Assembly: GCA_022410635.1 (NCBI GenBank)
Contig: JAJVDF010000958.1
Span: 79,051 to 143,050 of the forward strand
Direction: 5' to 3'
Length of the DNA: 64,000 nt
Source: Tretioscincus oriximinensis
Lineage: Eukaryota; Chordata; Lepidosauria; Squamata; Gymnophthalmidae
Below, one piece after another: positions 47,576 through 59,068 of this stretch (position 1 is the stretch's first letter; each line of letters opens with the position of its first letter). Position numbers and translations under genes: made by a program. The notes beneath the pieces are model-generated. The model was not told the origin of the DNA, searched no databases, and saw nothing but the letters and a program-made list of their open reading frames with translations.

Positions 47576-48301
47576 TTTGGGCTGCATTTTGCCCATGGAC
47601 TGTAAATTACTTTCTTCCTGCCACTGGCAGCTATATTTTGCCTATATACAGCCTTGACCCCACGGCCCTGGGTCCAACCCTCTGGTTCTGTGATTCCCCC
47701 TTTGGGCTGCATCCAGGGTACGGCTAAAACCCACGTTTTCTGAGGATGATCCAGTCACGCTTTGTAGCACGGGAAGGGGAGAGTCGGCGCAGGCCGTGAG
47801 AGGCGCGCATGACCTGGACAAACAAGATTGTCGTTGTCTTTGAAGAAGAGGAAGAAGAAGANAAAGAAAAAGCGGAGGAGGAGTCATTCATGGAGACGGC
47901 AGTGATCAAGGTTGGCTAAGATTCCAGGAAATGGGTTTATCCAGTGTAGAGAGTTCAGGAAGGGAACCTTTACTGCTCTGTGTTTAGTTCCACCCAGATA
48001 AAACCCACATCATTTGTCCTTCACTGGATTTTTGAAGCAAGATGTAAAAGAAACCAAAACTTAAGCAAAACAACGGCCCTATACATTCAGGTATAGGGCA
48101 GAGAATAAGTATAAATAAATGTCAACATTGACCATTAACTGATGTTTGGGCAGAAAAACGTAACAGAACGGAATTTCCCAACTCGCAATGAAAGCAATAC
48201 TTGGTCCTGCATCTTGGAAGCCTGCCATAGCCTACAAAACCCCAGAATTAGGCTCGGTGGGGACAAGGCCTTAGGGGCAAGCAAAATATTGGGACGGTGA
48301 C

Positions 48302-48850
48302 ATAAGAACATAAGAACATAAGAAGAGCCAGACTGGATCAGGCCACAGCCCATCGAGTCCAGCATTCTGTGTCACACAGAGGCCCACCAGATGCACCTGG
48401 GCAGTCCGAACAGAGGAAAGCAAAATATGCTGCTCTTGTTCGTGACTCCCTGCAAATGGTATTTCAAGAGTCCTGCCTGTTGCTCCGTCCCGGAGGCAAC
48501 ATCCAGACATCCATCCTAGTATCCATTTATACCCTTAGTGTCCATAAACCTGTCTAGTCCTGTCTTGAAACTAAGGGATTCTGCTCCAGACCCTTGATCA
48601 TTTTTGTTGCCCTTTTCTGCACCTTCTCCAGTTCCAAAATGTCCCTCTTGAGATGTGGTGACCAGAATTGAACACAGTATTCCAAATGTGGCCTCACCAC
48701 AGATTTATAAAGAGGCAAAACAACATTTGCTGACTTGTTTTCAATTCCTTTCCTAATTATCCCCAACATGGAATTTGCCTTTTTTGCTGCTGCTGCACAC
48801 TGGGTTGACATTTTCATTGAATTGTCCACTAACACCCCAAGATCCTTTTC
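48302..48850 (-). mobile_element. CR1, minus strand, internally deleted
   Basis: A reversed TTATGTTC terminus (48302-48575) joins directly to a reversed reverse-transcriptase C-terminal segment (48576-48850, minus-strand GVLVDNSMKMSTQCAAAAKK), skipping part of the coding tail. Confidence 0.8.
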
Positions 48851-49097
48851 TTGACAGTGTCCCGTATTTCCCAAGGCATCTCCATGCACCTTCATCTGTG
48901 GCAGAACATTGGAAAGCAAAACGTTGGACAACAAGAAAGTGGAAGGAGAATCACTTTTCCCGGGTATAACTACGGGGCTGATGACTCCTGTAGGGAATCA
49001 AGGGGTGGGAGGGAGAGCAGGTTTATCTGCCCAGTAGGCGGCCACACGGACACCGGATGTGATTGCACCNGGCTCAGGGATGAATTCCTTGGGTTTC

Positions 49098-49520
49098 TTA
49101 ACCAAAGTTGTTTCTTGCTCCCTCCTGCGTATCAATGTGACTAATAGATTTCACTCCTAGGATTCCCCTCTGGCTTCGTTTCACAACACTGGGAGTGTGA
49201 AGAGGCATCACAGGGTCCACGAACCCTTTGCTTTCTTCATGGGTCTCGAGCCAGATTGNGCCAGGATAGGGACCTGCCACTTGTATCCATGTGCAAATTG
49301 CAGCTCCTGGCTGGGCTGAGCATAGTTTGCACCAGTAAGAGGCTGACAAGAGGTCCAGAAGGCCCTCTGGAATAAAACCCAGGGCAGGAGTGGCTGCAGT
49401 TCCAGGAGTGCGCGTGTGTCCCTGGGCCCCCATTCCCTCCTTTAATTCGTACACCTGATTAGTCAAGTCACAGAGGTTGTAGACACTGTCGTAGTTCCGA
49501 TGAATTGAACGTTGCATCTG
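49098..49520 (-). CDS. Candidate last exon of an unrecognised minus-strand gene
   Basis: On the minus strand a good acceptor (TTTTTGAGCTCTCTTGCAG) ends at 49521. From 49520 a frame of 140 codons runs to a TAA at 49098-49100. It begins QMQRSIHRNYDSVYNLCDLT and contains NQVYELKEG, three tyrosines close together that could be signalling sites. An N lies at 49259. I do not recognise the family. It joins in phase with the candidate exon at 51810-51941. It may be chance: no promoter or other exons were found. Confidence 0.25.
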   Translation of the reverse strand, partial: QMQRSIHRNYDSVYNLCDLTNQVYELKEGMGAQGHTRTPGTAATPALGFIPEGLLDLLSASYWCKLCSAQPGAAICTWIQVAGPYPGXIWLETHEESKGFVDPVMPLHTPSVVKRSQRGILGVKSISHIDTQEGARNNFG

Positions 49521-49614
49521 CTGCAAGAGAGCTCAAAAACCGGAAATGAAAAAGAAAGAAAATCACTTTAGGAGGCATTACACAGGTCTGTGATCTGTAA
49601 AAACGGTGGAAGTT

Positions 49615-49703
49615 TTGCCTTGGGCCCCTGGGTGAGACAGGAGGCTGGACTAGGTGGGCCCCTGTGGCCCCACCCTGCAGAGCTTCCCCTTCGGTTCTTA
49701 TGT
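49615..49703 (+). mobile_element. CR1 3' terminus fragment
   Basis: TGGGTGAGACAGGAGGCTGG leads to CTTCGGTTCTTATGTC, the last 90 bases of a TTATGTTC-type CR1. Confidence 0.6.
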
Positions 49704-50880
49704 CAAGAACTATCAGCAATCCAGATCAAGACTCTCCTAATCTGCTTTGCGCTTCAGTCTGTGCAGGCGCAGCATAGGGCTCTTGGAGGCCCATCAGAAA
49801 ATTGCCTGGACCCCAGACTGGCGTGTCAGGCAGGAAGCCTCTGGAGGCCGTTTGCAGGGAGATGGAGGTCGGGTTGAAAATACCTCCGAGCCCTTGGCGG
49901 GGCCCTTTGGGGGGCAGGAGGCTGAGCGACGTGGCAGTCTGTGGCCCATTCCAGATAGTCCTGCAGCCTTCATGCGCCATGTCANTCCCTGCTTGGTGGT
50001 CCCATCGTTTTGGAAATGTTTCCTAAGGAAACCTCCTGTTTGGAATATTGAAATGCTCCTTGCAATGTTTAAAAATGACATTTAATGGTAATTCTGCACA
50101 TGCATCAGCCTCCCCAGCCCCAGCTTAATAAGTGGCTCAGCAGAAAGTCCTGCTTCATTTGGACCTTATGCTGGAGGTGAGCAGCTTCCTGTTGCTCAGA
50201 GTCCTTTGGGGTGACGGTTCTAATTTCGCTTCCTGCCAAGAAGCATTTATTTCTTCTGGGGCGCATTTCCAGGGACTTGGTAGGCGCTCCTGGTAGGCAA
50301 TGCATGGCGCCTCCGTTGCGGGAAGCTGCTGGACCGGCGGTGTCCCGCCAGATTAGAACTATGCCGAGCAAGGGAGCGGCTGTCCAGCTGGGAGGCTTTC
50401 CCTTCGGTCCGCCCAGCTCAGCCCTTTCCTCCTGATCAGCAGCTCCCCCAGCACAGCAAGGCAGCCCGGGCGGCAGGTTAGACTGGGCTGGGAACCCACC
50501 CGCCCAGTCCTCTGAGACCCTCTGCTTTGCCCAACACAGGGGCCCATAGAATCACAGACGAATCACTCAAAAGACGTCCCTCGTTCACAAACGTTCAAGG
50601 GAAGCTCTCTAGTGCAGACGTGGCGAGCAGAAGGGGGCCATGAAAGGGGCTCTGGGTGACGCTGGGGACTTGGCGCCACAAGGCCTCTGGGAGATCAGCN
50701 TTGCCTTGAGGGACCTCCGGTGAGGGTCTGCCCTGCGCTCCGCTTGGAGGCCAGGAATCTTTTGGGGTCCTCTGGGGAAGCCGGAAGCAGCCGTGGCAGC
50801 AAGGGGGATATTTGCGGATCTCCCCACTGCTTTTGCTGCCTTTTGCCTTCAGTTTAAACTTCCCCACCACTGCTCCACTG

Positions 50881-51168
50881 CAGGAGGAAGAATGTTTATG
50901 CCCCGCTCTTTTCCAGAGCGGCTTACAGGCTTAATTTTAGCCCAAAGTTTTACATTTTATTCTATCTTCCCCATCGGGTTAATGATGGTACTCATTTATC
51001 TAATTGAAATGCAGATTACAAATTTGCATCTCTTTTGAATAGCTGAGTTGGCTAGAGCTGCAGGTTAGTAGAAGGCGCTCACCCCTCCCCACACCTGACA
51101 CAGGGCTTCGAAACCCGTCTCCCAGGCNAAAGACCGTCTCCTTAGCGACTGAGCCATTCGTGCCTCCA
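50881..51168 (-). mobile_element. tRNA-derived SINE (second family), near full length
   Basis: On the minus strand it starts GGAGGCACGAATGGCTCAGT (A-box-like) with GGGTTTCGAAGCCC (B-box-like). A body and a GGGGCATAAACATTC tail follow. It is the clearest copy of this family here. Confidence 0.65.
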
Positions 51169-51169
51169 A

Positions 51170-53117
51170 AAGCCTACCGGAAGGCAGGAGGAGCAAGGAG
51201 GAAACCTGCGAAGATCTCCCTTGCTGCCATGGACCCTGATCCTTATGGCTGCTCCTGGCTCCACTCCCTGGTCTCACGCAAGTGAAAACCAGGAATAAAA
51301 TGCTGCCCCGTCTGTCCTGGCTTGGTGCTCACAGGGCTTCGCCCTTTTCCTGCCCTTTCAGGCTGCCAAGACGGGGCAGGGAACAAAGGTCGGATATCTT
51401 GCAGATCTAAATCCGCTTCACAGTTTTCCAGTTTGCTTTTTCCCTCCCATTCGGAATGCAGCCCGGGGAAGGAGGAGTTTTGGACCTGCTCCAGTGGGAC
51501 CCTTTTGGACGCAGCAGCTGTTTGACTCAGGCCTGGCTGCGCTCCTTCCCCTTGACCTCCAGGTGGCGAGGCGGCCCCTGGGCATCTGTGCAGCAACACA
51601 GACTCCAAGGGGCGTCCGCTCAGACACCGCAGCAGCGGCAGCGTGGTGGCCCTCGAGTCCACCCTGGGTGGCGACGGTTTGCCCTGCGCCCAACCTGCCC
51701 GAGAGGTTGCTGGCATTTGGGGGCTCCCTGACTTCCAGGCAACCCAGAAGCACTCAAAGGATCAGGCAGCATGGGGGCATTTCTTGCCGTTGCTGATGGC
51801 CTTTCTCACCAGTTTGATTTTCCTGCTGCTGTTCCAGGAATTCAAACGGTTGCCAAAGGCCAGCAGCAGGAATGTGATCCCCACCACCACCGTGGCACCC
51901 AAACCTTCTGGCGTTGCTAGGAGCCAAAAGACCCCAAGGATCTTTTGTGTGATATGTTGTTACTGAAATTGTACGCACCAAGCAAGAAAGAAATGAAAAA
52001 TCAAGAACCAAACGTCATTCATCTCCATAAAGTTCCAAATCCCAAAGACCCAGAGAGCGAAATGAGGAGGGAAGGGGACCTTCGCAGCCCACCAAACCCA
52101 CGTGCGGCGCCCGCGGTTGTGCCCACACACTTCTTCCCCCTGCAAACGCCTCCAATTTCATTTAACACTTTTGGGTCCTAAATAAAATGTCAACACCAGT
52201 TCGGTTCACGTTGTTTCCAGGCCATAAGTTGCTGAGGTTTTTCATCCCACCCTGAAAACTTGCATGAAGCTGGAGCTTTTTCCCTAAGCCTCCCTGCCGC
52301 CTCCCCACAGCAGGCCTTTGGCTGGGCCTCTGCTCCGCCCTGGGCTGGGCAGCTGCTGAAATGGGGCTGCAAGTGGGCTGGGGAGGAGGGAGGAGAGCAA
52401 ATTCACTCTTCTGCAAACCAGCGAGAGGACCTGAGGCCCGGAGGCCGGGCTCCATGGGGCAAAGGTTCCGCCTAGCAAAGCGTTGATAGTTTCCTTTGGA
52501 CAAGAGCAACGTCCCCTCTGGTTTCCGTGAATTATTCCGGGCGCAGCATCCTCTGTCCTACTTCATCCACAGGGATCAGCTTCAAACGGGGCGGAAGCAT
52601 TTTAGCCCCAGGAGTCCTGCTCCTTGCCTGCGAGGTGGTTGTGGGATGGGGTTCATTTCTCAGAGTTCTGGCCTGGGGTTCCTCACACCAAAGGCTCTCG
52701 GGCCAATTTTTTTCCGGCAGGCACAAAATTCCAAGGAGTTCCGGAGGATTACCCTGGAGCAGACATGCCGATAGCTGCACGTCTCATGGTCCAGAGGCCA
52801 CCGCTTCGCTCCTCTGGAAATGTGGGCAGCATAAACCCTTGGCTGGAGGCGCTTGGCCCCACTGGCCGGAGCACCCAAGTGACCACAGGGCCATTCCTTG
52901 GCTCGCTTTAGGGATCGATCTGCATCCCTGTCCTGCCCTATACCCCAAAGTCCCATCTGTACAAGGAAGGACAGTGGCCATCATCCTCATGCTGTGTCCT
53001 TTAGGCCTCTTCTTAATCTGGATCAGTTGGCACAGCGTGGATGTAGACCCGATCCGTGTCAGCTGCCTCTATTCCAGTTTAGACCTTTGGACTAACGGTT
53101 AGAAGCTATGAACATCA
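51170..53117. other. Mostly unrecognised sequence
   Basis: Apart from the weak exon candidate at 51810-51941, no repeat or gene is recognised. AATAAA-like strings near 52182 have no associated gene. Confidence 0.4.
51810..51941 (-). CDS. Candidate transmembrane exon of the same minus-strand gene
   Basis: The minus-strand reading is very hydrophobic (ATVVVGITFLLLAFG) and is followed by a basic stretch (SSRKIKL), as at a membrane-to-cytosol boundary. A donor CTG|GTGAGA ends it at 51810. The acceptor could be at 51942 or 51917. The phase-0 joint matches the exon at 49520. Without splicing, the frame continues to a TGA at 51762. The family is not recognised. Confidence 0.22.
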
Positions 53118-53430
53118 GGGAATCCCTGCTGTTGGATGGGGTCCCAGTACATCTAGCCCCACTTTCTGTCTCTCCCAGTGTTCACCAGTTGTCCCTGGGC
53201 TGTCTGAACCAGGAGAAGGAGGCAAAGCGCCCTTCTTCACCCCCTGCAGATGGCATGTCAGGGAACCTGGAGGCTGGACCAAGAGATCCTTCCTAGTAGC
53301 CACTGGAGCACTCGGCCTCCACGAACCTATCTCTCCAGCCTTAAAGCCAGCCAGGCTTTATCCATCTTCTAGAAGGAAACTTCATAGACCAAGGATCATC
53401 TGGGTGAAGAAATGCATCCCCTTTTGTTCC
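53118..53430 (-). mobile_element. CR1 3' end, minus strand, old
   Basis: CTGTCTGAACCAGGAGAAGG, CAGATGGCATGTCAGGG and CATCTGGGTGAAGAAATGCA follow the order of the TTATGTTC subfamily with heavy divergence. Confidence 0.6.
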
Positions 53431-53633
53431 TGAAATTGGGCTGCGAAGGCTGGGGGCCCTGGCCTGTGCCACCAGCGCCTTCCTACAGCATTGCAACCTT
53501 CTGTGCGCAGACCCTGTAAAGGGCCACCAAAGCAGCAACATCCAGACAGAACATCCATTTCGGCCCCTTTGTTGAACCTCGGCAAGAGGCGGTGAGGGGG
53601 ATTAAAATGCCTTTTTTATTACTACCACATTNA

Positions 53634-53740
53634 AATGCTGAAGAAGTAGACGTGTCTATGAAAGCTTATGCCAACCACTTTTCTCAGAGTGCTGCTAGCT
53701 CCTTTGCTGGACTTTCTGCTAGACTAACACGGCGATTTCC
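53634..53740 (+). mobile_element. Penelope-like element relic with hammerhead-like core
   Basis: CTGAAGAAGTAGA (53638-53650) is followed by a small hairpin TAGAC-GT-GTCTA and then GAAAGC (from 53660), the order of a hammerhead ribozyme core (CUGANGA, stem II, GAAA). The tail has GACTTTCTGCTAGACTAACA. One extra base lies between the GA and stem II. Only about 100 bases remain. Confidence 0.55.
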
Positions 53741-53889
53741 CTGAAATTAAAATGCTGAAAGAGCTGCAAAGCCTGCAAAGCAGCTATGATGCTTGGATTA
53801 ATCCCAGTGATAAAGGACTGGTCCCCTCTGAAGCCCCGAAAGAGAGTTCTCCGTTGGCTTGGATTTCACACTCCTGCGCTTTCCTACAG

Positions 53890-54222
53890 GCACATCGGAC
53901 ACACAGGCTGGTCACGGGCGTCGCATCCCGTCCCTCACAGCCGGCATTGTGAATAACGGCAGTGAAGTTCTTCTTGCCTGGGATGGTTTAGTCGGTCCTG
54001 CACTGAGCAAGGGGTTGGCCCCACGGAGGTCCCTTCTGGGCCCCTAGGAAGGGAGGCAGGGGGTCGGGGCCACAGGGCGCAGGGGGTCTTTGCTGGAAGT
54101 CACCAATCTGGGGCTGGGCAGCCATCAGTCTGGAATGGTTTCGGGAGTCCTGCATTGGCGGGGGGTTGGACTAGATACCCTGGAGGTCCCTTCCAGCTCT
54201 GTGGCTCTGTGATTCTAGGACT
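53890..54222 (+). mobile_element. Two CR1 3' terminus fragments
   Basis: GCCTGGGATGGTTTAGTCGG (ending about 54035) and GAATGGTTTCGGGAGTCCTG (ending GGCTCTGTGATTCTAGG, about 54222) are diverged CR1 ends in the same orientation. Confidence 0.65.
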
Positions 54223-54224
54223 CC

Positions 54225-56520
54225 ATGAAACAAGGCAGTGAATAGTTTCAAATTCCAATGTATAAAACGTGGGCTTCCCCCCTCCCTTTGGGCTCAAGCG
54301 CCCAGCCAAAGCCTGTCCTTTGTTGTGCAAACATAAATGTTAATCTACAGGGTGTGGCACAGACATCTCCCCTCAAGGAAGCACGTCTGCCTGGGAGAGA
54401 AGGGACACAATTCCTCCCTTAGCTCTGAGATCATCCGACTTGGAACATGGCCTGGAACAAGCGCTGCCTGGCTGCCAAGTGCCCTTCTCAGCGCTGCCCA
54501 TGATGGATGATGTCACCATCCTGTCTGTCCCTGTAGAACTGATAACATTCTGGCTACCAAAAGGAGGCAGACATGGAGGCAGAAGTGCATCTGCACCGTC
54601 CTTTGCCACTCTAAGCCTAGCGGGGGGNTTCCTTTGCCTTCTGCTGCTACTGTTTCCTGGCAGCATTTTAGAAACGAACAGGAACTTGCCCACAGAAGCT
54701 CCTGCTACCAGTCCTATTGCTTCGTCTTTTAGGGCTCCATGGGCCCCTTGCTAGATTGGCTGGAGCCGAAGGCAGCAATCCCGTCCACGTGAGAACTCTA
54801 GCCCAGAACCGCTCTCACGCTGGCTCTGTAGCTCCCATGAGGATCAGGGTGGCTTCCAAATGAGAGTTGCTAACCTCAGGGCCTTTGGGGAACCCGTTAT
54901 AGCTAGCAGATCAGCAAAACAGCCCTGGCNGAAAACTCAGTAGGCTGGGAAGAGGCATCCCCCGTCTTTGAGGGACAAAGGGTAGCTCTGAAGCCCAGGG
55001 ACAGGCCATGATTTTGGTGGTTTTGCACTCCAGGGTGGCCCACGTGGCTTACGAGGTGGTTTGGCCAGTGTGGAGGACTAGGGGAAGATTAGCAAGGCAA
55101 CACTTCTCAAAGGATTTGCCCCATTTTAAAGCAACACTGTTTTGCCAAAGTCCTGAAAATACAAAACTAAGCCAAACTTCAGCCACTCCTGNCATCCGTT
55201 TGTATTTCTTCATTTGTCTCTTTCTGTTTTCTCTGCCTTTACCCTGAGATGCCTGTGGATGCAGCAGGCTTTTGCCTTGTGCAATTCTTGCCCTGGATGG
55301 CGCCTTGAAAGGCTTTCGGTCTAAGCCCAAAGCCTACTGGTGTACAACGAGTTCTTCTCCCCGTTGGCTTCTCCTGCCTTCGAGTTCTGACTTGCAACCC
55401 GGTGGCTGGGGGAGGCGCCTCAAGTGCCAGGAGAAACCACCCCTGTTGCTCAACTCCTTCTCTCCCTGATCTCCTCAAGCGATAGCAAAGGCAGCTCCTG
55501 ACTGAGCCATCCTGTTGCTCAACCGTTCGCAGGACTAACCGGCCTGGTGGTTTGGAGGCTCAAGGGACTGGAGCGCAGGGGGGGAATCGCTTGCTGCCCA
55601 GAGATTAAGCAAGCAAAGCACTCAGGGGTTTATTGCTTAACTGCTTTTCATTTTGCAGCAAGGCCTCCCCTTCCTCCCCCCAAGGGCTCACCCCCCACAC
55701 CAGCTGTCACCCTTGCGCCCTGCAGACTTGGTTCCAAGCAAGGGCTNCTGGAATAGCAAAGGGGTGGATCACTTTGAATCCGGTTAAAGGAAGCAGATTT
55801 CCAAGGCCCTGTNCAGTTCGTCACAAGAGCGAAAGGGCAGGATGGAGGAGAAGAGGGGCTGCTGGTTGGCCCATGGCTGACAATGGTTGTTGGGTGAATT
55901 AGGCACCGAAGAAGACACCAGGCAATGGGTTCCTGCTGCTGACCTTTCGTGCTGGCTGTGGCCCCTTGTAAGCAGATGCTCAGGCTGTGATTAGGCAAAA
56001 GGGGACCGGGGAGGGGGGCTTGGAGCTCCCACGTCTTCTTTTTTCCAGCCATGGGCATCAGCCATGTGGCTTTCCCTGAGCTCCTTTGGCTCAGTGGGGG
56101 TGGGGGGTGGGATTTCGGACTTCCCTATAGTCCCCCTGGTCACCCCTTGGATGGATCATGGTTGCCACAAAGTCCCAGCTGGCCTTTGACAGGNCTTGCA
56201 AAAACATTGGCTGCTTCTGGACATTCACCTGCGCTGGGAGACGCTGAGCTAAAGACGGCCCAGGGCAAGAGACCCGGGGCAGCCCTCAGCCTCAGCACCC
56301 CCCAGCCGCGTCACGGGCTTCTTTGAGGGATCATCACGCTTGCCTTCTCCTCAGCCACTGAACAGGCAGAATTCCTGGAACCGGAAGTCAAGGGCCGGTG
56401 TGGCTCCTGCCTTCTGCTTGAGGCTGCCGCAGTGCCACGGGTGGCCACGGGGTGAGNCAGGAAGGTGGCCTCATTCAGCAGGACTCCTCCTGCATGCTAG
56501 TGCAGACTACGGCAGGCCCC
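54225..56520. other. Intergenic, no gene recognised
   Basis: Several frames of 90-136 codons exist on both strands but have no recognisable domain, contain Ns, or are low-complexity. Confidence 0.45.
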
Positions 56521-56529
56521 GAATGGTAC

Positions 56530-56615
56530 CTGAAGAAGTAAACATGCCCACAAAAGCTCATGCNGCCTCCCTTTCCCTGTTAGTCTCCAAGTGCTACTGG
56601 CCTCCTTGATGGGAT
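56530..56615 (+). mobile_element. Penelope-like element relic
   Basis: CTGAAGAAGTAAA (one base off the shared 13-mer) is followed by AAAAGCTCATGC, then CTGTTAGTCTCCAAGTGCTA. The catalytic GAAA has decayed to AAAA. Confidence 0.5.
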
Positions 56616-56624
56616 NTACTGGCA

Positions 56625-56700
56625 TGTGGGTGAGCCCCTGGGTGAGGCGGAAGGCAGGCTCTGGCCTGATCCAGCAGCGCTCCTCTTACATCCTTATGGT
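56625..56700 (+). mobile_element. CR1 3' terminus fragment
   Basis: GGGTGAGGCGGAAGGCAGGC leads to CTCTTACATCCTTATGG, a short diverged end. Confidence 0.55.
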
Positions 56701-57072
56701 GTGGCAGGAACATGAAAATGAATTGCCCCTGAAGAAGCTTCTTAGTCTCCTTGTTCGCACACAGACTTTCAAATGTTCCTCAGTCCCGCCGACCTCAGTC
56801 CATTTTTATTCTGGACTAAACCAGGCAAAAACACAACCTGCATTAAAAACATTCTTCAGAAGTGAAGCAGGTCCAAAAGTAAATGTGTGACCATGTCTAA
56901 GGCATTAAGAGGCTCCCTTGTTAGGAAATCTGACCCAGAGAGACCCTGTTACTTCTATGAATTGAAAACTGGTGCATCTCCAAGCGCTTCAGAAGCATTT
57001 TTCTTTGTAGGATTGTAGCTCTAGTCCTGACCACACTGAACCTTTTCCTGGGCCAGGTCTTGCATCCCCGAG

Positions 57073-57235
57073 CATCTGGATGGCCAGCGGCTATTCCAAG
57101 ATGTAGCCCAGAAGAAGGCTGTGTGTGGACAGGATTGCTATTGCTACCCGAATGGGGCCTGCCATAGTCTCCACTGGCATGTGGATGGCCGGCGGCTATT
57201 GCAAGATGTAGCCCAGAAGGCTCTGTGTGGACAGG
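57073..57235 (+). repeat. Imperfect tandem repeat upstream of a TATA box
   Basis: Units of about 60 bases (57073-57133 and 57178-57235) share CGGCTATT.CAAGATGTAGCCCAGAAG. A TTTATATA follows at 57238-57245. The layout resembles an LTR U3 with repeated enhancer, but no LTR ends were identified. Confidence 0.5.
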
Positions 57236-57630
57236 GCTTTATATACTGTACTTTCCCAGGCTGAGCGAAATATGCAACGAGCTCCTATCTTCCATGTTGA
57301 CTCAATGACATCTAGTGGCCCTAGTGGAGCATCACAGGGGACTTTAAGTGAGCCCAGGGGACGGAAAGCCTAAAGGGGATTGAAGAGGAACTTCAATAAG
57401 AGGTTAGCTGATGATGCGTCTTGGTAATCTGCAGGGAGGATGCTGAAAGGTACTTGTGGAGTCGCCTGCCGCGTGAACAGCCCTGGTGCCCCCCACACCC
57501 TCCCTGGAACTCCGCAGGCCGACCTGTGCCAGGAAGAAATAGCAGGCAGCCAAGGCAGCTTTCGCTGCCGCAACAGAAAGGCAAGGGCACCAGCCTCGGC
57601 CCTTTGTGCTTGCCGGCCTGAAACTGAAAC

Positions 57631-57661
57631 CTGTGCGTGCTGGATGTGGGTGAGCTGCAGC
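57631..57661 (+). repeat. 31-bp direct repeat, left copy
   Basis: The string starting CCTGTGCGTGCTGGATGTGG is identical to 59069-59099. The pair brackets about 1.4 kb that contains the diverged solitary LTR. Confidence 0.85.
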
Positions 57662-57964
57662 GTGGCCCAAACCAGCACCCTGGACTGCTTGGAGCAACAG
57701 TCATCTCCTCAGGGCCTCTGTGTTTACCTCAGGGGTGGGGCTTTATTCCCAGCCCCCACCAGTAGCTTCTTATTTAGTGTTGTTACATAAACAAACGAAA
57801 GAAAGAGATATTTGAATTGAAACAAACAACAAGTTTATTGTTTACAAATAAGAAATAGAAAGAAAGATAAGAATAATAAAGCTTCGTCTCTTATAAAGTA
57901 AGCCTGACTCAAGCTCAAACTCCAAGCAAGAGCAACCTTTGTTTCCAGAACTTAAAGAAACAGG

Positions 57965-58714
57965 CACAATTAACAGGGGTTTGCTCACCATGTTATTAAG
58001 ATGCCTGCACATCNGANGCAGCCGTATCATCAGAATACAGACACGTGTAAAATCTGACTCCCATCAAGAACTCACACAGAGGCCATAAACTTAGACCGTG
58101 AGGCAAGATCCAGGAGGTTCACGTGGGTCATGGAANCCTCCTGAGCACCCCTGTGCAGCAGTCCAAAACAGAAGGCGTGTACAGGAAGAGTGACGTCAGA
58201 AAGTGGGAGTTCAGAAGATGTGGTTTGTGGCAGACCAGAGGTGGATCCAGGTTGTGACCCCTGTGTGACGCATCTCCCTCCTCCCAAGGGGCGCAGCCTG
58301 TGACAGGAAGTATCCAAATATGATACTCCACCCTACAAATATGGGTATGGTTTGAGCAATACAAGATTGAACCTTTAGGCTTCCAGGACCTGTGACCTGT
58401 CAGTCACTCCAAGGTAGAAGGATGAACAAAAGGCTTCCTCTTGCCTTTCTTAGGCAAATGACTCATGCCATTAATCCGTGGCTTCAGATACAATGGGATG
58501 CNCTTTGGAACAATAGGNTAAGGAGTGTTACTAAATGGGAACTGCTCCAGGGCAGGAAGAGAGAGATTAGCTCTTTTGCAACACCCTGTAGTNGCAATTT
58601 TTCCCAAAATTTTACATCCAAGCTGCCTGGGCTTCTGNGGACCAATTCTTGTATATATTTATATCAAATATATTAATGCCAATTAATATATCACGNATGG
58701 TGAAGCCTGACACA
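57965..58714 (-). mobile_element. Diverged solitary LTR related to the provirus LTR
   Basis: It follows the provirus LTR in the same order and orientation. Shared landmarks are GGGGTTTGCT near one end, AGACACGTGTAA, TTCAGGAGGT/TCCAGGAGGT, GACACCTGTGTGAC-like, CCTCCCAAGG, CCAAATATG, and the AT-rich TATTAATGCCAATTAATATAT end. It is much more diverged than the two provirus LTRs are from each other, and it lacks the AATAAA found there. No internal viral sequence is attached. Confidence 0.65.
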
Positions 58715-58919
58715 CAATGTCTATTTATTTGTTTTAGCTCCAAGTCAAGCCTCCACTTTGACTCTTCCAAGCCACCAAACACTCCCACCCCCTGCCCATG
58801 AGGCAGATCAGAAGCGGAGCCCCCTGTCCACTTGCTACACCACAAGTCTCCCTCGACAGAAAGGCCTCCAGCCCTGGTCAGCTTCCCTTTTATCTGCTGA
58901 CCCGNNGGCTACTTGAGGC

Positions 58920-59036
58920 CCCATTGGCTGGCTCCTCCGGCCACGCCCCCTCCCAAACATGGATTCAGGAAGCCCCGCCCCTGCCTAGGCCTGCTCTTCC
59001 CCCCTCCCTCTGGGATACCTGGGAGGTTTATAAAAG
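58920..59036 (+). promoter_or_regulatory. CCAAT / GC-box / TATA cluster
   Basis: CCATTGGCTGG, CCACGCCCCCTCCC, GCCCCGCCCC and TTTATAAAAG (TATA, about 59028-59035) lie in order, as in a compact promoter or LTR U3. No gene follows it in the window. It probably belongs to an unrecognised LTR. Confidence 0.4.
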
Positions 59037-59068
59037 AAAGACAAACCTTTACAATGGAGGTTGCTACC

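Noticed and set aside
57404..57790. Possible immunoglobulin-like exon (DAERYLW, cysteine-rich frame)
   Set aside because: The similarity is limited to a few residues, the invariant Cys-Trp pattern of a V domain is missing, and all frames on both strands are open because of GC content.
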